A stretch of DNA of 64,000 nucleotides from Mycolicibacterium fortuitum subsp. fortuitum (GCF_022179545.1 NZ_AP025518.1:2232001-2296000), one strand, 5' to 3'; numbered from the stretch's first letter, positions 42,052 through 56,961 are shown. Notes: a model not told the origin generated them from the sequence alone. Numbers and translations: made by a program.

Positions 42052-42094
42052 TATTAAACGCAGGACAATTATGTTGCTTGTTCGGTGTTAAATA
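42052..42094. promoter_or_regulatory. Candidate operator of the local TetR
   Basis: TATTAAAC (42052-42059) and GTTAAATA (42087-42094) form a 7-of-8 inverted repeat with a 27-bp spacer in the unusually AT-rich divergent promoter. ACAATTATGTTGC lies in between. Tentative. Confidence 0.35.
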
Positions 42095-42113
42095 ACCCTT
42101 TGGGAGTGCGACG

Positions 42114-43205
42114 GTGACCCAAGTCCATGGCTCCGGGCCCGCCCGGATTCCATCCGAAATCGACGCTGTCACCGTTGGTTGGCTGACCGAGGCGCTGCGT
42201 GCTGACCCGGCGTTGCCCGATACGGCAACGGTGACCGAGATGCGTGCTGAGCAGATCGCGATGGACAGCGGCTTCTCGTCTTTGCTCTACCGCTTGCACC
42301 TCGCCGGTGAGGACGTACCGGCAACCGTCATCGTCAAACTCCCGGCCCAGTCCGAGGCCCGTGGTGCCATGGACCTGCTCGGCGGGTACCGTCGCGAACT
42401 CGCTTTCTACCAGCGCGTCGCAGGACACGCCCCGATCGCCACCCCGCATGTTCACGCCGCCCGGATGGTTGAGGGCTCAGTCGATTTCGTCCTGGTGATG
42501 GAGGACCTGCAGCAGTGGGCCAACGCTGATCATCTGGCGGGCCTGTCGTTGGAGCGCGCCAGGGTGGCCATCGATCAACTCGCGGGCCTACACGCATGGT
42601 CGATCACCGTGGCCGATCCGACGTTGATAAACGAGTTCCCGAGCCTGGACACACCCATGGCACGTGATCTGTTCCTGCCCGTGTTCGGCCTGGGGTGGCA
42701 GGTCTACCGTGAGCACTCGTCGCGGACCGTTCCGATGCCGGTAGCCCGGTTCGCCGAGCGCTTCGTCGAGTTGGCTCCGCAGGCCCTGACAGCACTCACC
42801 GAACGTGCGATGCTGCTGCACGGTGATATTCGAGCCGACAACATGTTCTTCGACGGCGATCGCCTCAAGGTCGTGGACTTTCAATTCGCCAGCCACGGGG
42901 CAGGCGCGGCCGACATCGGTTACCTCGTGAGCCAGGGCCTGCCCAGCGAAGTGCGGCGCGGCCGCGACGAGGCGCTGGTGCGGGAGTATCTGGACAAACT
43001 CGGCACCCATGGATTTGTCGACTACCACTTTGATGAGGCATGGCGGCACTACAGATTCGCTGTCGCCTATCTGATGGTGCTTCCGGTCATCACCTTGGTC
43101 GGGTGGGACACGATGCCGGAACGCTCACGCCAACTCTGTCTGACCCTGGTGGACCGCGCCGTCGCGGCCATCGACGAGATCGATGCGCTGGAGGTCTTTG
43201 CGTGA
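42114..43205 (+). CDS. APH/EcKinase-family phosphotransferase
   Basis: Small-molecule kinase-fold protein of 363 aa. The catalytic loop is LLHGDIRADNMFF (about residues 238-250) and the metal motif is VVDFQFA (DFG-equivalent, about 259). N-terminal VIVKLPAQ holds the ATP-contacting Lys. The family includes ecdysteroid and antibiotic kinases, and many proteins of unknown substrate that occur near fatty-acid genes. The GTG start has GGGAG upstream. It leads an operon with a SnoaL-like and an LLM gene, overlapping by 4 bp each. Confidence 0.88.
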   Translation: MTQVHGSGPARIPSEIDAVTVGWLTEALRADPALPDTATVTEMRAEQIAMDSGFSSLLYRLHLAGEDVPATVIVKLPAQSEARGAMDLLGGYRRELAFYQRVAGHAPIATPHVHAARMVEGSVDFVLVMEDLQQWANADHLAGLSLERARVAIDQLAGLHAWSITVADPTLINEFPSLDTPMARDLFLPVFGLGWQVYREHSSRTVPMPVARFAERFVELAPQALTALTERAMLLHGDIRADNMFFDGDRLKVVDFQFASHGAGAADIGYLVSQGLPSEVRRGRDEALVREYLDKLGTHGFVDYHFDEAWRHYRFAVAYLMVLPVITLVGWDTMPERSRQLCLTLVDRAVAAIDEIDALEVFA

Positions 43206-43579
43206 AGACCCGCTCAGCCCGCGAAGTAGTCGAGCTCTACAACCTGGTGGTATGGAACAGGCGGGATTTCGCCCTCGCCGAAGAGCTTTTGGGCGACAAC
43301 GTGATTCGCCACGGCGTGGGCGATGCGCAGACGCTGTCGCACCGGCAGGCCGTCCAGCGGATCATCGACCACTGGGCGATGTTCGAGACCATCCGATTCG
43401 ACCTCAACCTCGTGGTGGCCGGTGACGACGGCGAGCATGTGGCCATCCTGTACGAATCCCCGATGTCGTTTCCCGATGGCAATGCCATGACGATCAGCAG
43501 CATGGAGATCTTCCGGGTGGTCGAGGGCAGGATCGTAGAAGTGTGGAACTGCGGTTACAAACAAGGAGTTTGGGCATGA
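43202..43579 (+). CDS. SnoaL-like (NTF2-fold) protein
   Basis: Protein of 125 aa. Landmarks of the fold are ARE.VELYNLVVWNRRDF, the buried NVIRHGVG with a His, and the C-terminal EIFRVVEGRIVEVWNCGYKQ. The GTG start (43202) overlaps the kinase stop and its own stop overlaps the LLM start, so it is tightly coupled to both. SnoaL-like proteins can be hydrolases, epoxide hydrolases or cyclases; I cannot tell which here. Confidence 0.88.
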   Translation: MKTRSAREVVELYNLVVWNRRDFALAEELLGDNVIRHGVGDAQTLSHRQAVQRIIDHWAMFETIRFDLNLVVAGDDGEHVAILYESPMSFPDGNAMTISSMEIFRVVEGRIVEVWNCGYKQGVWA

Positions 43580-44640
43580 GCGAACGCGTGCTGGATGAAC
43601 TTGGCTACTACCTGCTGGCCGGCGCGGGTGGTGAGGGCCCGGCCACGCTGATGGATGAGGCGCGCCGCGGTGAGGAACTCGGCTTCGGTACCGCATTCAT
43701 CTCCGAACGGTGGAACGTAAAGGAAGCGTCCTCGCTCGTCGGCGCTGCCTGCGCGGTGACGGAAAGGATGCAGATCGCCACGGCGGCAACCAATCACAAC
43801 ACACGCCACCCGCTGATCACCGGGTCGTGGGCCACCACCATGCACCGGCTGTCACGCGGTCGCTTCACCCTCGGCATCGGCCGCGGGATCGCGGCGATGT
43901 ACAACGCGTTCGGGGTGCCCGCGGTGACCACGGCGCAGATGGAGGACTTCGCGCAAGTCATGCGCCGGCTTTGGCATGGCGAGGTGATCTTCAACCACGA
44001 CGGCCCGATCGGGAAATATCAGGTCTTGTTCCTCGACCCAGACTTCGACGAGGACATCCGGTTGGCAATCGTCGCCTTCGGACCGCAGACCCTGGCTCTG
44101 GGTGGCCGAGAGTTCGACGATGTCATCCTGCACACCTACTTCACGCCGGACACCCTGCAACGCGCGGTGAAGACGGTCAAGGAAGCCGCCGAACAAGCCG
44201 GCCGGGACCCGGACAGCGTGCGAGTGTGGTCGTGCTTCGCAACGGTGGGCGACCATCTACCAGAAGAACTGCGGCTGAAGAAGACGGTGGCCCGGCTGGC
44301 CACCTACCTGCAGGGGTACGGCGATCTGATGGTGAGCACCAACAACTGGGATCCGCTAGTGCTGAAACGCTTTCGCGAAGACCCGGTGGTCACCTCGATC
44401 CTGGGTGGCATCGACCACAAGGCCAGCGCCGAGCAGATCGAACACATCGCCACGCTCATCCCCGACGAGTGGCTGGAACCGTCGGCCACCGGATCGGCAC
44501 GCCAATGCGTCGACCGCATCCGCAAGGAGTTCGACTACGGCGCCGACGCGGTGATCATGCACGGAGCCACCCCGGACGAGCTGGAGCCGATCGTCACCGA
44601 GTACCGGGCAACTGAGGCGTCCGCGGGCTTCGGAAAATAG
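43576..44640 (+). CDS. Luciferase-like (LLM-class, probable F420-dependent) oxidoreductase
   Basis: TIM-barrel oxidoreductase of 354 aa. I begin at the ATG of 43576, which follows AAGGAG and shares the ATGA with the SnoaL stop. Landmarks are NTRHPLITGSWATTMHRLS and RFTLGIGRGIAAMYNAFG. It resembles the F420-dependent group in mycobacteria. It is the last gene of the TetR-controlled unit and is followed by a hairpin. A kinase, SnoaL and LLM together suggest processing of a single small molecule, with phosphorylation as one step. Confidence 0.9.
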   Translation: MSERVLDELGYYLLAGAGGEGPATLMDEARRGEELGFGTAFISERWNVKEASSLVGAACAVTERMQIATAATNHNTRHPLITGSWATTMHRLSRGRFTLGIGRGIAAMYNAFGVPAVTTAQMEDFAQVMRRLWHGEVIFNHDGPIGKYQVLFLDPDFDEDIRLAIVAFGPQTLALGGREFDDVILHTYFTPDTLQRAVKTVKEAAEQAGRDPDSVRVWSCFATVGDHLPEELRLKKTVARLATYLQGYGDLMVSTNNWDPLVLKRFREDPVVTSILGGIDHKASAEQIEHIATLIPDEWLEPSATGSARQCVDRIRKEFDYGADAVIMHGATPDELEPIVTEYRATEASAGFGK

Positions 44641-44644
44641 AAGA

Positions 44645-44668
44645 GCAGGGGCGTCGTCCGCTCCCTGC
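44645..44668 (+). terminator. Terminator hairpin after the LLM gene
   Basis: GCAGGGGCG (44645-44653) pairs imperfectly with CGCTCCCTGC (44659-44668), 4 bp after the stop of the LLM gene. It is a short GC-rich stem without a strong U-tract. Confidence 0.5.
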
Positions 44669-44691
44669 CACTTTCAACATATAGCGCACCC

Positions 44692-44712
44692 GGGGTCTTG
44701 CGGCAAGGCCCC
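44692..44712. promoter_or_regulatory. Rifamycin-associated element-like inverted repeat (RAE)
   Basis: GGGGTCTTGC (44692-44701), G, GCAAGGCCCC (44703-44712): an inverted repeat with one mismatch around the core CTTGCGGCAAG. This matches the rifamycin-associated element reported upstream of rifamycin-inactivating genes in actinobacteria, as I recall it. It lies 55 bp upstream of the rifampicin monooxygenase start, about 10 bp after a -10-like CATATAG (44678-44684). Confidence 0.75.
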
Positions 44713-44746
44713 CGGGGTGGTGCAGAATCGCCTCCCGCAGTTCTGA

Positions 44747-47693
<2,947 letters not shown>

Positions 47694-47751
47694 CCCACTG
47701 TCCTCACTCGTCGCGCAGTGCCCTAGTGGCTCAGCCTACCGCCGTTGACCA

Positions 47752-47770
47752 TACTGAATTGCTTACTGTA
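47752..47770. promoter_or_regulatory. Supercluster operator, site 13
   Basis: TACTGAA-TTGCT-TACTGTA, half-site centres 12 bp apart, midway between divergent starts 47693 (carboxylase) and 47832 (LLM). Confidence 0.7.
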
Positions 47771-47831
47771 GCGTCGATGAGGTGGGTGGGTTGCGCGTGA
47801 CCGAAGAAGCTGGCAAAGGTGCGACCGGCCG

Positions 47832-48887
47832 ATGAGTGGACCGGTTCCCCGCGCCGTCAAGGTGGACCGCGGTATTCCCAGTCGGCTTGCCGAGGTGCCC
47901 GCGATCGCCCGAGACCTGGAAGCTGACGGCTACGACGGCTGCTGGACGGGCGAGATCAACCATGACCCGTTCCTGCCCTTGGCGGTCGCCGCCGAGCACA
48001 CCGAGCGGATCCAGATCGGCACCAGCATCGCGGTGGCCTTCGCCCGTAACCCCATGACCATGGCCCAGCTGGGCTGGGATTTGCAGACATACTCGGGCGG
48101 GCGCTTCATTCTCGGATTGGGCACTCAGATCCAACCCCACATCGAGAAGCGGTTCAGCATGCCGTGGAGTCACCCGGCGCGCCGTATGCGGGAATATATC
48201 CAAGCACTACAAGCGATTTGGGAATGCTGGCGCGGCGGGACCAAGCTCCGGTTCGAGGGTGAGTTCTACACCCACAAGATCATGACACCGATGTTCACCC
48301 CCGAACTCTCGACGCTGCCCTTTCCGAAGGTGTTCCTGGCTGCCGTTGGTGAACTGATGACGGAAGTGTGCGGTGAGATGGCCGACGGTCTGCTCGCCCA
48401 CGCGTTCACCACCCGGCGCTACCTGGACGAGGTGACCACGGTGGCGTTGCAGCGCGGCATGGACCGCAGCGGGCGCGACCGCGGTGACTTCGAGCTGTCC
48501 TGCCCGGTGTTCCTGGTGACTGGCGCCGACGAACGGGAGATGGCCGCGGCGTCGGTGGCGACCCGCAAGCAGCTCGCGTTCTACGGATCGACCCCGGCCT
48601 ACCGCAAAGTCCTGGAACTGCACGGCTGGGGTGAGCTGCACACAGAGCTGCACCGGCTGTCGTTGGACGGGCAGTGGGACGCGATGGGCGATCTGATCGA
48701 CGACGAGGTGCTGGGCACCTTCGCGGTGGTGGCACCGATCCCTGAGTTGGCCGCTGCGTTGCGGCACCGCTGCGACGGTGTCATCGATCGGGTGCTGCCA
48801 GGCTTTCCCGCCGCTGTATCCCCGGAAACCGTGAACGCGGTGCTGCAGGAGTTTCGAGAGTGCCCGCCAGTGAGGAGCAATGTATGA
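47832..48887 (+). CDS. Luciferase-like (LLM-class, probable F420-dependent) oxidoreductase
   Basis: Oxidoreductase of 351 aa. Landmarks are GCWTGEINHDPFLPLAVAAE, IGTSIAVAFARNPMTMAQ and SGGRFILGLGTQIQPHIEKR. The HIEKRFSMPW segment recalls a large MSMEG_2256-type F420-dependent subfamily. It overlaps the following P450 by 4 bp, so both enzymes are co-translated and probably act on the same intermediate. Confidence 0.92.
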   Translation: MSGPVPRAVKVDRGIPSRLAEVPAIARDLEADGYDGCWTGEINHDPFLPLAVAAEHTERIQIGTSIAVAFARNPMTMAQLGWDLQTYSGGRFILGLGTQIQPHIEKRFSMPWSHPARRMREYIQALQAIWECWRGGTKLRFEGEFYTHKIMTPMFTPELSTLPFPKVFLAAVGELMTEVCGEMADGLLAHAFTTRRYLDEVTTVALQRGMDRSGRDRGDFELSCPVFLVTGADEREMAAASVATRKQLAFYGSTPAYRKVLELHGWGELHTELHRLSLDGQWDAMGDLIDDEVLGTFAVVAPIPELAAALRHRCDGVIDRVLPGFPAAVSPETVNAVLQEFRECPPVRSNV

Positions 48888-50119
48888 CCGTCCGCACCGT
48901 CGATGACGTCGCCAGGGTGTTGGCCGATCCGTCGGCATACACCGACGAGGCGGCATTGCACGCGGCATTGACCCACCTGCGGGCCAACGCCCCGGTGTCC
49001 TGGGTCGAGGCACCCGAGTACGCGCCGTTCTGGGCGATCACCAAGCACGCGGACATCATGGAGATCGAGCGCGCCAACGACATCTTCACCAACTCGCCGC
49101 GCCCGGTACTGGTCACCCGCGAGGGCGACGAGCAGCAGGCCGCGATCGGAATTCGTACGCTGATCCACACCGACGACCCACTGCACCGCGACCTTCGGGC
49201 CATCGGCGCCAACTGGTTCCGGCCAAAGGCCATGCGCGCGTTGAAAGATCGCGCCGACGAGCTGGCCAAGCGGTTCGTCGACAGAATGGTCGATGAAGGG
49301 CCGGAATGCGACTTCGTGCAGCAGGTCGCCGTGAACTATCCGCTGTACATGATCATGACGCTGCTCGGTGTCCCCGAGTCCGACTTCGCGTTCATGCTCA
49401 AGCTCACCCAAGAGCTGTTCGGCAGCGACGACGACGAGTTCAAACGCGGCACCAGCGTGGAAGAGCAGGGCATGGCGCTGCTCGAGATGTTCCAGTACTT
49501 CACCGAACTGACCGCCTCGCGTCGGGCCAATCCGACCGACGACCTGGCCTCGACGATCGCCAACGCGACCCTCGACGGGGAGCCGCTGTCCGATATCGAC
49601 ACGGTCTCCTACTACGCCATCATCGCCGCCGCCGGCCACGACACCAGCAGCGCAAGCATCTCCGGCGGCATGCACGCGCTACTGCAGAACCCCGACCAAC
49701 TGGCCCGGCTGCAGGACGACATGAGCTTGATGCCGCTGGCAGTCGAGGAGATGGTCCGCTGGACGACACCGGTCAAGGAGTTCATGCGTACCGCGCAACA
49801 GGACTACGAGATTCGCGGGGTGCGGGTTGAGAAGGGGGAGTCGGTGCTGCTGTCGTATGTCTCGGGCAATCGCGACGAGGACGTCTTCGTCGACCCGTTC
49901 CGCTTCGACGTCGGACGAGATCCCAACAAACACATCGCGTTCGGCTACGGCGTGCATTTCTGTCTCGGCGCCGCGCTGGCCCGTATGGAGATCAACAGCT
50001 TCTTCTCCGAACTGCTACCGCGGCTGCGTTCGGTAGAGCTCGCCGGCGTACCGCAGCACATGGCCACGACGTTCGTCGGCGGGCTCAAGCATCTGCCGGT
50101 GCGGTACACGCTGCGCTAG
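48884..50119 (+). CDS. Cytochrome P450
   Basis: P450 of 411 aa. I start at the ATG of 48884 with GAGGAG upstream. The I-helix motif is AAGHDTSSAS, the ExxR region is EEMVRWTTP, and the haem loop is FGYGVHFCLGAALARME with Cys360. It is a typical soluble mycobacterial P450. It is second in the operator-controlled LLM-P450 operon and is followed by the 58-bp inverted-repeat element at 50125, which probably ends the transcript. Confidence 0.94.
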   Translation: MTVRTVDDVARVLADPSAYTDEAALHAALTHLRANAPVSWVEAPEYAPFWAITKHADIMEIERANDIFTNSPRPVLVTREGDEQQAAIGIRTLIHTDDPLHRDLRAIGANWFRPKAMRALKDRADELAKRFVDRMVDEGPECDFVQQVAVNYPLYMIMTLLGVPESDFAFMLKLTQELFGSDDDEFKRGTSVEEQGMALLEMFQYFTELTASRRANPTDDLASTIANATLDGEPLSDIDTVSYYAIIAAAGHDTSSASISGGMHALLQNPDQLARLQDDMSLMPLAVEEMVRWTTPVKEFMRTAQQDYEIRGVRVEKGESVLLSYVSGNRDEDVFVDPFRFDVGRDPNKHIAFGYGVHFCLGAALARMEINSFFSELLPRLRSVELAGVPQHMATTFVGGLKHLPVRYTLR

Positions 50120-50124
50120 GGCGC

Positions 50125-50182
50125 CGAGCAGACGCAAATGTCCCCGACACGCCGAGCGTGCGGAGACATTTGCGTCTGCTCG
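50125..50182. repeat. 58-bp inverted-repeat element (copy 2)
   Basis: Perfect 18-bp outer arms CGAGCAGACGCAAATGTC (50125-50142) and its complement (50165-50182), with a GC-rich inner hairpin. It shares length and outer sequence with 22885-22942. It lies between the convergent P450 (stop 50119) and amidohydrolase (stop 50196), so a bidirectional terminator role is likely. Confidence 0.8.
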
Positions 50183-50195
50183 CGGTAGAAGGTGA

Positions 50196-51482
50196 CTACT
50201 CGGAGCCGGAGTTGCCGCGGGCTGCGGCGTGCAATGCGTTGCCGCGGGTGCCCTGCTCGTGGTGGCTCAGTGCCTGAATCGAGACATCGTGGCCCTCAGC
50301 GGCTTTGCGCAGCGCACCGACGGTGGCCTGCTCCCGCGCGATGTGGGTGAACGGGTCGAACGAGTACCAGCGCATTGCGTTCTCGTGGGTCATCTTGTTG
50401 ACCTCGTCGTCCGGCACGTTGTTCTCGGTCAGCACGTCCCACAGCTCCTCGGGAGCGCCCGGCCACATCGAGTCGCTGTGCGGGTAGTCGGCTTCCCAGG
50501 CGATGTTGTCGATGCCGATCTTGTCGCGCAGGGCCACGCCGACCGGGTCGGAGATGAAGCAGGTCAGGAAGTGCTCGCGGAACACCTCGCTGGGCAGCTT
50601 GCCGCCGAAGTTCTGATGCGTCCAGGTCGAGTGCATCTCGTAGGTACGGTCGACGCGCTCCAGGAAGTAGGGAATCCAGCCGGTGCCCCCCTCGGACAGC
50701 CCGATCTTGAGATCGGGGTAGTCCTTGATGGGCTTGGACCACAACAGGTCGGCAGCCGCCTGCACGATGTTCATCGGCTGCAGGGTGATCATCACGTCCA
50801 GCGGCGCGTCGGGTGCGGTGATGGCCAGCTTGCCCGAGGAGCCGATGTGGACGTTGAGCACGGTGTTGGTGTCGCACAACGCCTTCCACAGGGGCGACCA
50901 GTAGTCGTCGTGGAAGCTGGGGTAGCCCATGGCGGCCGGGTTCTCGGTGAACGTGAGCGCGTGTACACCCTTCTTCGAGACGCGGCGAACCTCGGCAGCA
51001 CAGGCCTCGGCGTCCCAGATCACCGGCAATGCCATCGGGATGAAGCGAGCCGGATAGGCGCCGCACCATTCGTCGATGTGCCAGTCGTTGTAGGCCCGCA
51101 CCAGCGCCAGCGAGAACTCCGGGTCCTCGGTAGCGAACAGACGACCTGCGAAACCGGGGAAGGACGGGAAGCAGATCGAGCCGAGGATACCGCCGGCGTT
51201 CATGTCCTTGACGCGCTCATCGACGTTGTAGCAACCCTTGCGGATCTCGTCGAGGCCCTGGGGTTCCAGGCCGTACTCCTCCTTGGGGCGCCCGGCGACC
51301 GCGTTCAAGGCGACGTTGGGGATGACGATGTCGCGGAACTGCCAGGTGTCGCTGCCGTCAGGGTTGTGCACCAGACGTGGTGCCTCGTCGGCGTATTTCT
51401 TGGGAAGGTGGTTCTTGAACATGTCAGGTGGTTCGACGATGTGATCGTCCACGCTGATGAGGATCATGTCGTCTTTGTTCAC
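50196..51482 (-). CDS. Amidohydrolase-2 family metal-dependent hydrolase
   Basis: TIM-barrel hydrolase of 428 aa. The N-terminal metal motif is VDDHIVEPPDMF, the central stretch is SEGGTGWIPYFLERVD and the C-terminal metal-site Asp is in EADYPHSDSMWP. It is the fourth amidohydrolase-2 protein of the supercluster and the most divergent from the other three. The start is GTG with GGAG 7 bases upstream. A monocistronic unit with its own operator 25 bp upstream. Confidence 0.88.
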   Translation of the reverse strand: MNKDDMILISVDDHIVEPPDMFKNHLPKKYADEAPRLVHNPDGSDTWQFRDIVIPNVALNAVAGRPKEEYGLEPQGLDEIRKGCYNVDERVKDMNAGGILGSICFPSFPGFAGRLFATEDPEFSLALVRAYNDWHIDEWCGAYPARFIPMALPVIWDAEACAAEVRRVSKKGVHALTFTENPAAMGYPSFHDDYWSPLWKALCDTNTVLNVHIGSSGKLAITAPDAPLDVMITLQPMNIVQAAADLLWSKPIKDYPDLKIGLSEGGTGWIPYFLERVDRTYEMHSTWTHQNFGGKLPSEVFREHFLTCFISDPVGVALRDKIGIDNIAWEADYPHSDSMWPGAPEELWDVLTENNVPDDEVNKMTHENAMRWYSFDPFTHIAREQATVGALRKAAEGHDVSIQALSHHEQGTRGNALHAAARGNSGSE

Positions 51483-51507
51483 GGGCGCGCTCCATTCACG
51501 ACGGCCT

Positions 51508-51526
51508 TACTGTATGGGCGACAGTT
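51508..51526. promoter_or_regulatory. Supercluster operator, site 14
   Basis: TACTGTA-TGGGC-GACAGTT, half-site centres 12 bp apart, upstream of the amidohydrolase at 51482. It is the rightmost copy found and marks the end of the regulon. Confidence 0.65.
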
Positions 51527-51710
51527 TAGCCGGGCGTGACAGGTTCAGACCAGACCATCGGCAGATTCGACGATCAGCAGCAACGTGCCCCTGGATTGGC
51601 CTCCGTATTGCGGTGTCGCATCTTCCAGTACTCGCGCTCCGACAACACAGGTTCACCCGGATGGGTGCGTTCCCGATGAGCGACGTAGCGCCGATAGTGG
51701 TTGTCACCCA

Positions 51711-54017
<2,307 letters not shown>

Positions 54018-54128
54018 GGTCTCTCCTCGCTCGCCCAGTGTCATGCGTCGTGACGATCTTTTCATCGAGCCAAACCGCGCGGCATCGAATCCTGGTTTCC
54101 GCACCCTAACCAGGTGAGTACCTTCGCG

Positions 54129-55652
54129 TCAGGTCAGGAAAGCCCGCACGGTGTCGATGGTGTCGGCCTCAGCGGCAGGCTTGTCGTCCCGATAGCGCAG
54201 GACCCGCGCGAAGCGCAGTGCGACACCACCTGGGTAACGGCTCGACCGCTGGACGCCGTCGAACGCGATCTCGACGACCTGTTCCGGGCGGACTGTCACG
54301 GCCCAGCCGTCGTCGCTCACCTCCAGTTCCCGGAACCGCTCGGTCTGCCAGGCGAGCATCGCGTCGGTCATGCCCTTGAAGGTCTTGCCCAGCATCACAA
54401 ATCCGCCGGTATCCGGATCTCTGGCACCCAGATGGATGTTGGACAGTTTGCCGGTGCGGCGCCCGGACCCCCGTTCGACTGCCAGCACCACCAAATCAAG
54501 GGTGTGGACGGGTTTCACCTTGAGCCAGCCGGCCCCGCGGCGGCCGGCCTCATACGGCGCCGTCGGCGACTTCGCCATCACACCTTCGTGACCGGCTGCC
54601 AAGGTGCGGTCCAGGAACTGCCGCGCAGCGTCGACGTCGTCGGTGACGATCCGATCGACACGCCGGTCGTGCGGGACCAGCGCGTCCAGAGCGGCCAACC
54701 GCTGCTCGGTGGGAAGATCCAACAGGTCCTGACCGTCGACATGCAGCAGGTCGAAGAAGAACACGGACAACGGTTCGAGGTCGTTGGCGATCTTGCGGCC
54801 GAACCGCGCGGCGGTGACCTGGAAGGGGTGCGGGCGATTGTCGGGCCGCAGGGCGATGGCCTCGGCGTCGGCGATCAGATCGGTGGCAGGCAAGGCGAGC
54901 GTCGCAGCGACGACCTCCGGCAGCCGGTGGGTGACATCGTCCAGACTGCGGGTGTAGACCGCGACCTCCGCGCCGGTGCGGTGGATCTGCACGCGGGCGC
55001 CGTCCAGCTTGGCCTCCAGAACCGCCGTACCGCCGAGCCGTTCGAGCGCATCGGCCAGATCGGTCGCGGTCTGGGCGAGCATCGGCCCCACCGGGCGGCC
55101 GACCTGCAAGGCGAACTCGGCCAGCGCGGTCCGGCCGCCGGTCAGCGCCGCAGCCGCCACGGCGGGCAGATCACCGGCAAGCATGGCCGCCCTCCGTACC
55201 TCGGCCGCGGGAATGGCAGATGCCCGCGCGACGGCATCGGCCATCACCCCGGCCAGAGCTCCCTGGCGCAGTTCACCGCCGAGGAGCCGACGGAGGAAGG
55301 TCTGCTCGGTTTCGGTGGCAGTGCCGAACAGGGCGCGGACCGAATCGGCGCGCAGGGCTTGCGAGCCCTTGCCTGCGATGGCTTTGATCTCGGTGAATGC
55401 GGTGTCGACCCCGGCGACGGTCAACGTTGGGTTCTCGGCCGGCGCCGGCAGCGAACGCAACGCCGCCCATCCGACACCGATCTGGCGCTGGGGTAGTTCG
55501 CCGGACAGCCAGGACACCGTGACCGCCACCGCCCGCGCGTCACCCTCGGCGGCGGCCACGGACAGCAAGGAGGCGATACGGTCGATTTTGGCCAGCCGCG
55601 CCGCGGCGCCGGCGATGTCGGCGGACGCGGCGGCCACTTCGGCGAGTAACAC
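54129..55652 (-). CDS. ligB: ATP-dependent DNA ligase LigB
   Basis: ATP-dependent DNA ligase of 507 aa. The adenylated Lys is in motif [13 protein letters not shown] (about residue 215), followed by motif [14 protein letters not shown] and EGVMAKS, and motif V in GWLKVKPVH. An N-terminal helical DNA-binding domain precedes. The start is GTG 55652. Orthologous to mycobacterial LigB (Rv3062), an accessory ligase outside the essential NAD-dependent LigA. It is co-directional with cstA (111-bp gap) and yqeY. Confidence 0.94.
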   Translation of the reverse strand: MLLAEVAAASADIAGAAARLAKIDRIASLLSVAAAEGDARAVAVTVSWLSGELPQRQIGVGWAALRSLPAPAENPTLTVAGVDTAFTEIKAIAGKGSQALRADSVRALFGTATETEQTFLRRLLGGELRQGALAGVMADAVARASAIPAAEVRRAAMLAGDLPAVAAAALTGGRTALAEFALQVGRPVGPMLAQTATDLADALERLGGTAVLEAKLDGARVQIHRTGAEVAVYTRSLDDVTHRLPEVVAATLALPATDLIADAEAIALRPDNRPHPFQVTAARFGRKIANDLEPLSVFFFDLLHVDGQDLLDLPTEQRLAALDALVPHDRRVDRIVTDDVDAARQFLDRTLAAGHEGVMAKSPTAPYEAGRRGAGWLKVKPVHTLDLVVLAVERGSGRRTGKLSNIHLGARDPDTGGFVMLGKTFKGMTDAMLAWQTERFRELEVSDDGWAVTVRPEQVVEIAFDGVQRSSRYPGGVALRFARVLRYRDDKPAAEADTIDTVRAFLT

Positions 55653-55673
55653 GCTCTTAGCGTGCCACGGTCC

Positions 55674-56054
55674 TCAGACAACCTCCGGCGCATCGGTGAG
55701 CAGCTGAGTCAGGACCGCCGCTTGCGACTGCAGATCCGAGGCTCGCTCATGATGTCCATTCGCGATGTATTCGTCTGCCGCCGTGAGCCGCTCGTCGACC
55801 TCGGCCTGAACGAGAGCGCGAATTTCGGTATCGCTGAGTGCCTGGCGGGCAACCTCGGTCGAGCCCACCCCTGACACGGCCCCCGCGATCGTCCCGCCGA
55901 TGCGGGTATCGGTCTGATCGGCCTGGGGCGTTTCCGCGTTGTCGATGGCACTGAGCGCCGATCGGATGGCGGTGACGCTGACGGTGTCGCGGGACTTGCG
56001 TGCCGCCAGCAGGGACGCGCGCAGTCGGTCGCGCCAATGCTGGGCAGGGGTCAT
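55674..56054 (-). CDS. GatB/YqeY domain protein
   Basis: Protein of 126 aa resembling the YqeY tRNA-amidotransferase-like domain: N-terminal RDRLRASLLAARKSRDTVSV and the Ala/Glu-rich helical tail. Its cellular role is unclear; the family is named for similarity to the GatB C-terminus. It lies 21 bp upstream of ligB and is probably in the same transcript. It is convergent with nothing; the SDR at 56188 is divergent. Confidence 0.87.
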   Translation of the reverse strand: MTPAQHWRDRLRASLLAARKSRDTVSVTAIRSALSAIDNAETPQADQTDTRIGGTIAGAVSGVGSTEVARQALSDTEIRALVQAEVDERLTAADEYIANGHHERASDLQSQAAVLTQLLTDAPEVV

Positions 56055-56187
56055 GGCGGGTGAATCTAACGGGCCGGGCGGGTGGCGTCGAGGTTTTTTC
56101 GGACGGCGACGAACCCGAAAGGCTTACGGGAAGGGTTGATGGGATAGGTTGCTTTACGATTTCGGTCATTTTTGGAAAGGAAGCTAG

Positions 56188-56955
56188 ATGGAGATCGAAG
56201 GCAAGAAGGCGATCGTCGTCGGCGGCGCGTCCGGCTTTGGCCGCGCGACCGCCGAGGCGTTGGCCAAGCGGGGCGCCAGCGTGGCTGTGCTGGACCGGCC
56301 GCAATCCAAGGGCCAGGAAGTGGCCGACGCGATCGGCGGCTCGTTCTTCGCCGTCGACGTCACGGACTTCGACGGTACCGAAAAGGTGCTGGAAGAGGCC
56401 GTCGCGGCGCTGGGTGGTCTGCACATCATCGTGACCACCGCAGGTGGCGGCATCGGCGAGCGCACCATCAAGAAGGACGGCCCGCACAGCCTGGATTCGT
56501 TCCGTTCCACCATCGACCTCAACCTCATCGGCACGTTCAACATCAGCCGGCTGGCGGCGTGGCACATGAGCAAGAACGAGCCGGTCGACGCCGAGGCCGA
56601 GGAGCGCGGCGTCATCATCAACACCGCCTCGATCGCCGCGTTCGAGGGCCAGATCGGTCAGGTCGCCTACACCGCGTCCAAGGCCGCGATCGCCGGCATG
56701 TGCCTGACCATGGCGCGCGACCTGGGCAGTCTGGGAATCCGCGTGCTGGCCATCGCGCCGAGCCTGTTCGCCACCGGTCTGACCGAGGGCATTCCCGACG
56801 AGTTCGCCGCGGTGCTGACCAAGGACGCCGCGTTCCCCAAGCGTCTGGGCAAGCCCGAGGAGTACGCCAAGCTCGCCGTGGCGATCGCCGAGAACGCGAT
56901 GCTCAACGGCCAGTGTCTGCGTTTGGACGCCGGTCAGCGGTTCGCCCCCAAGTAG
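56188..56955 (+). CDS. 3-hydroxyacyl-CoA dehydrogenase type II-like SDR
   Basis: SDR of 255 aa. The cofactor motif is VGGASGFGRA, the active site is NTASIAAFEGQIGQVAYTAS with K, and the C-terminus is GQCLRLDAGQRFAPK. The insertion pattern and the motif TAGGGIGER resemble the type II hydroxyacyl-CoA dehydrogenases (HSD17B10 group). AAAGGAAG precedes the ATG. A terminator hairpin follows it. No operator of the supercluster type was found, so it is housekeeping beta-oxidation by location. Confidence 0.92.
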   Translation: MEIEGKKAIVVGGASGFGRATAEALAKRGASVAVLDRPQSKGQEVADAIGGSFFAVDVTDFDGTEKVLEEAVAALGGLHIIVTTAGGGIGERTIKKDGPHSLDSFRSTIDLNLIGTFNISRLAAWHMSKNEPVDAEAEERGVIINTASIAAFEGQIGQVAYTASKAAIAGMCLTMARDLGSLGIRVLAIAPSLFATGLTEGIPDEFAAVLTKDAAFPKRLGKPEEYAKLAVAIAENAMLNGQCLRLDAGQRFAPK

Positions 56956-56961
56956 AGTGAG

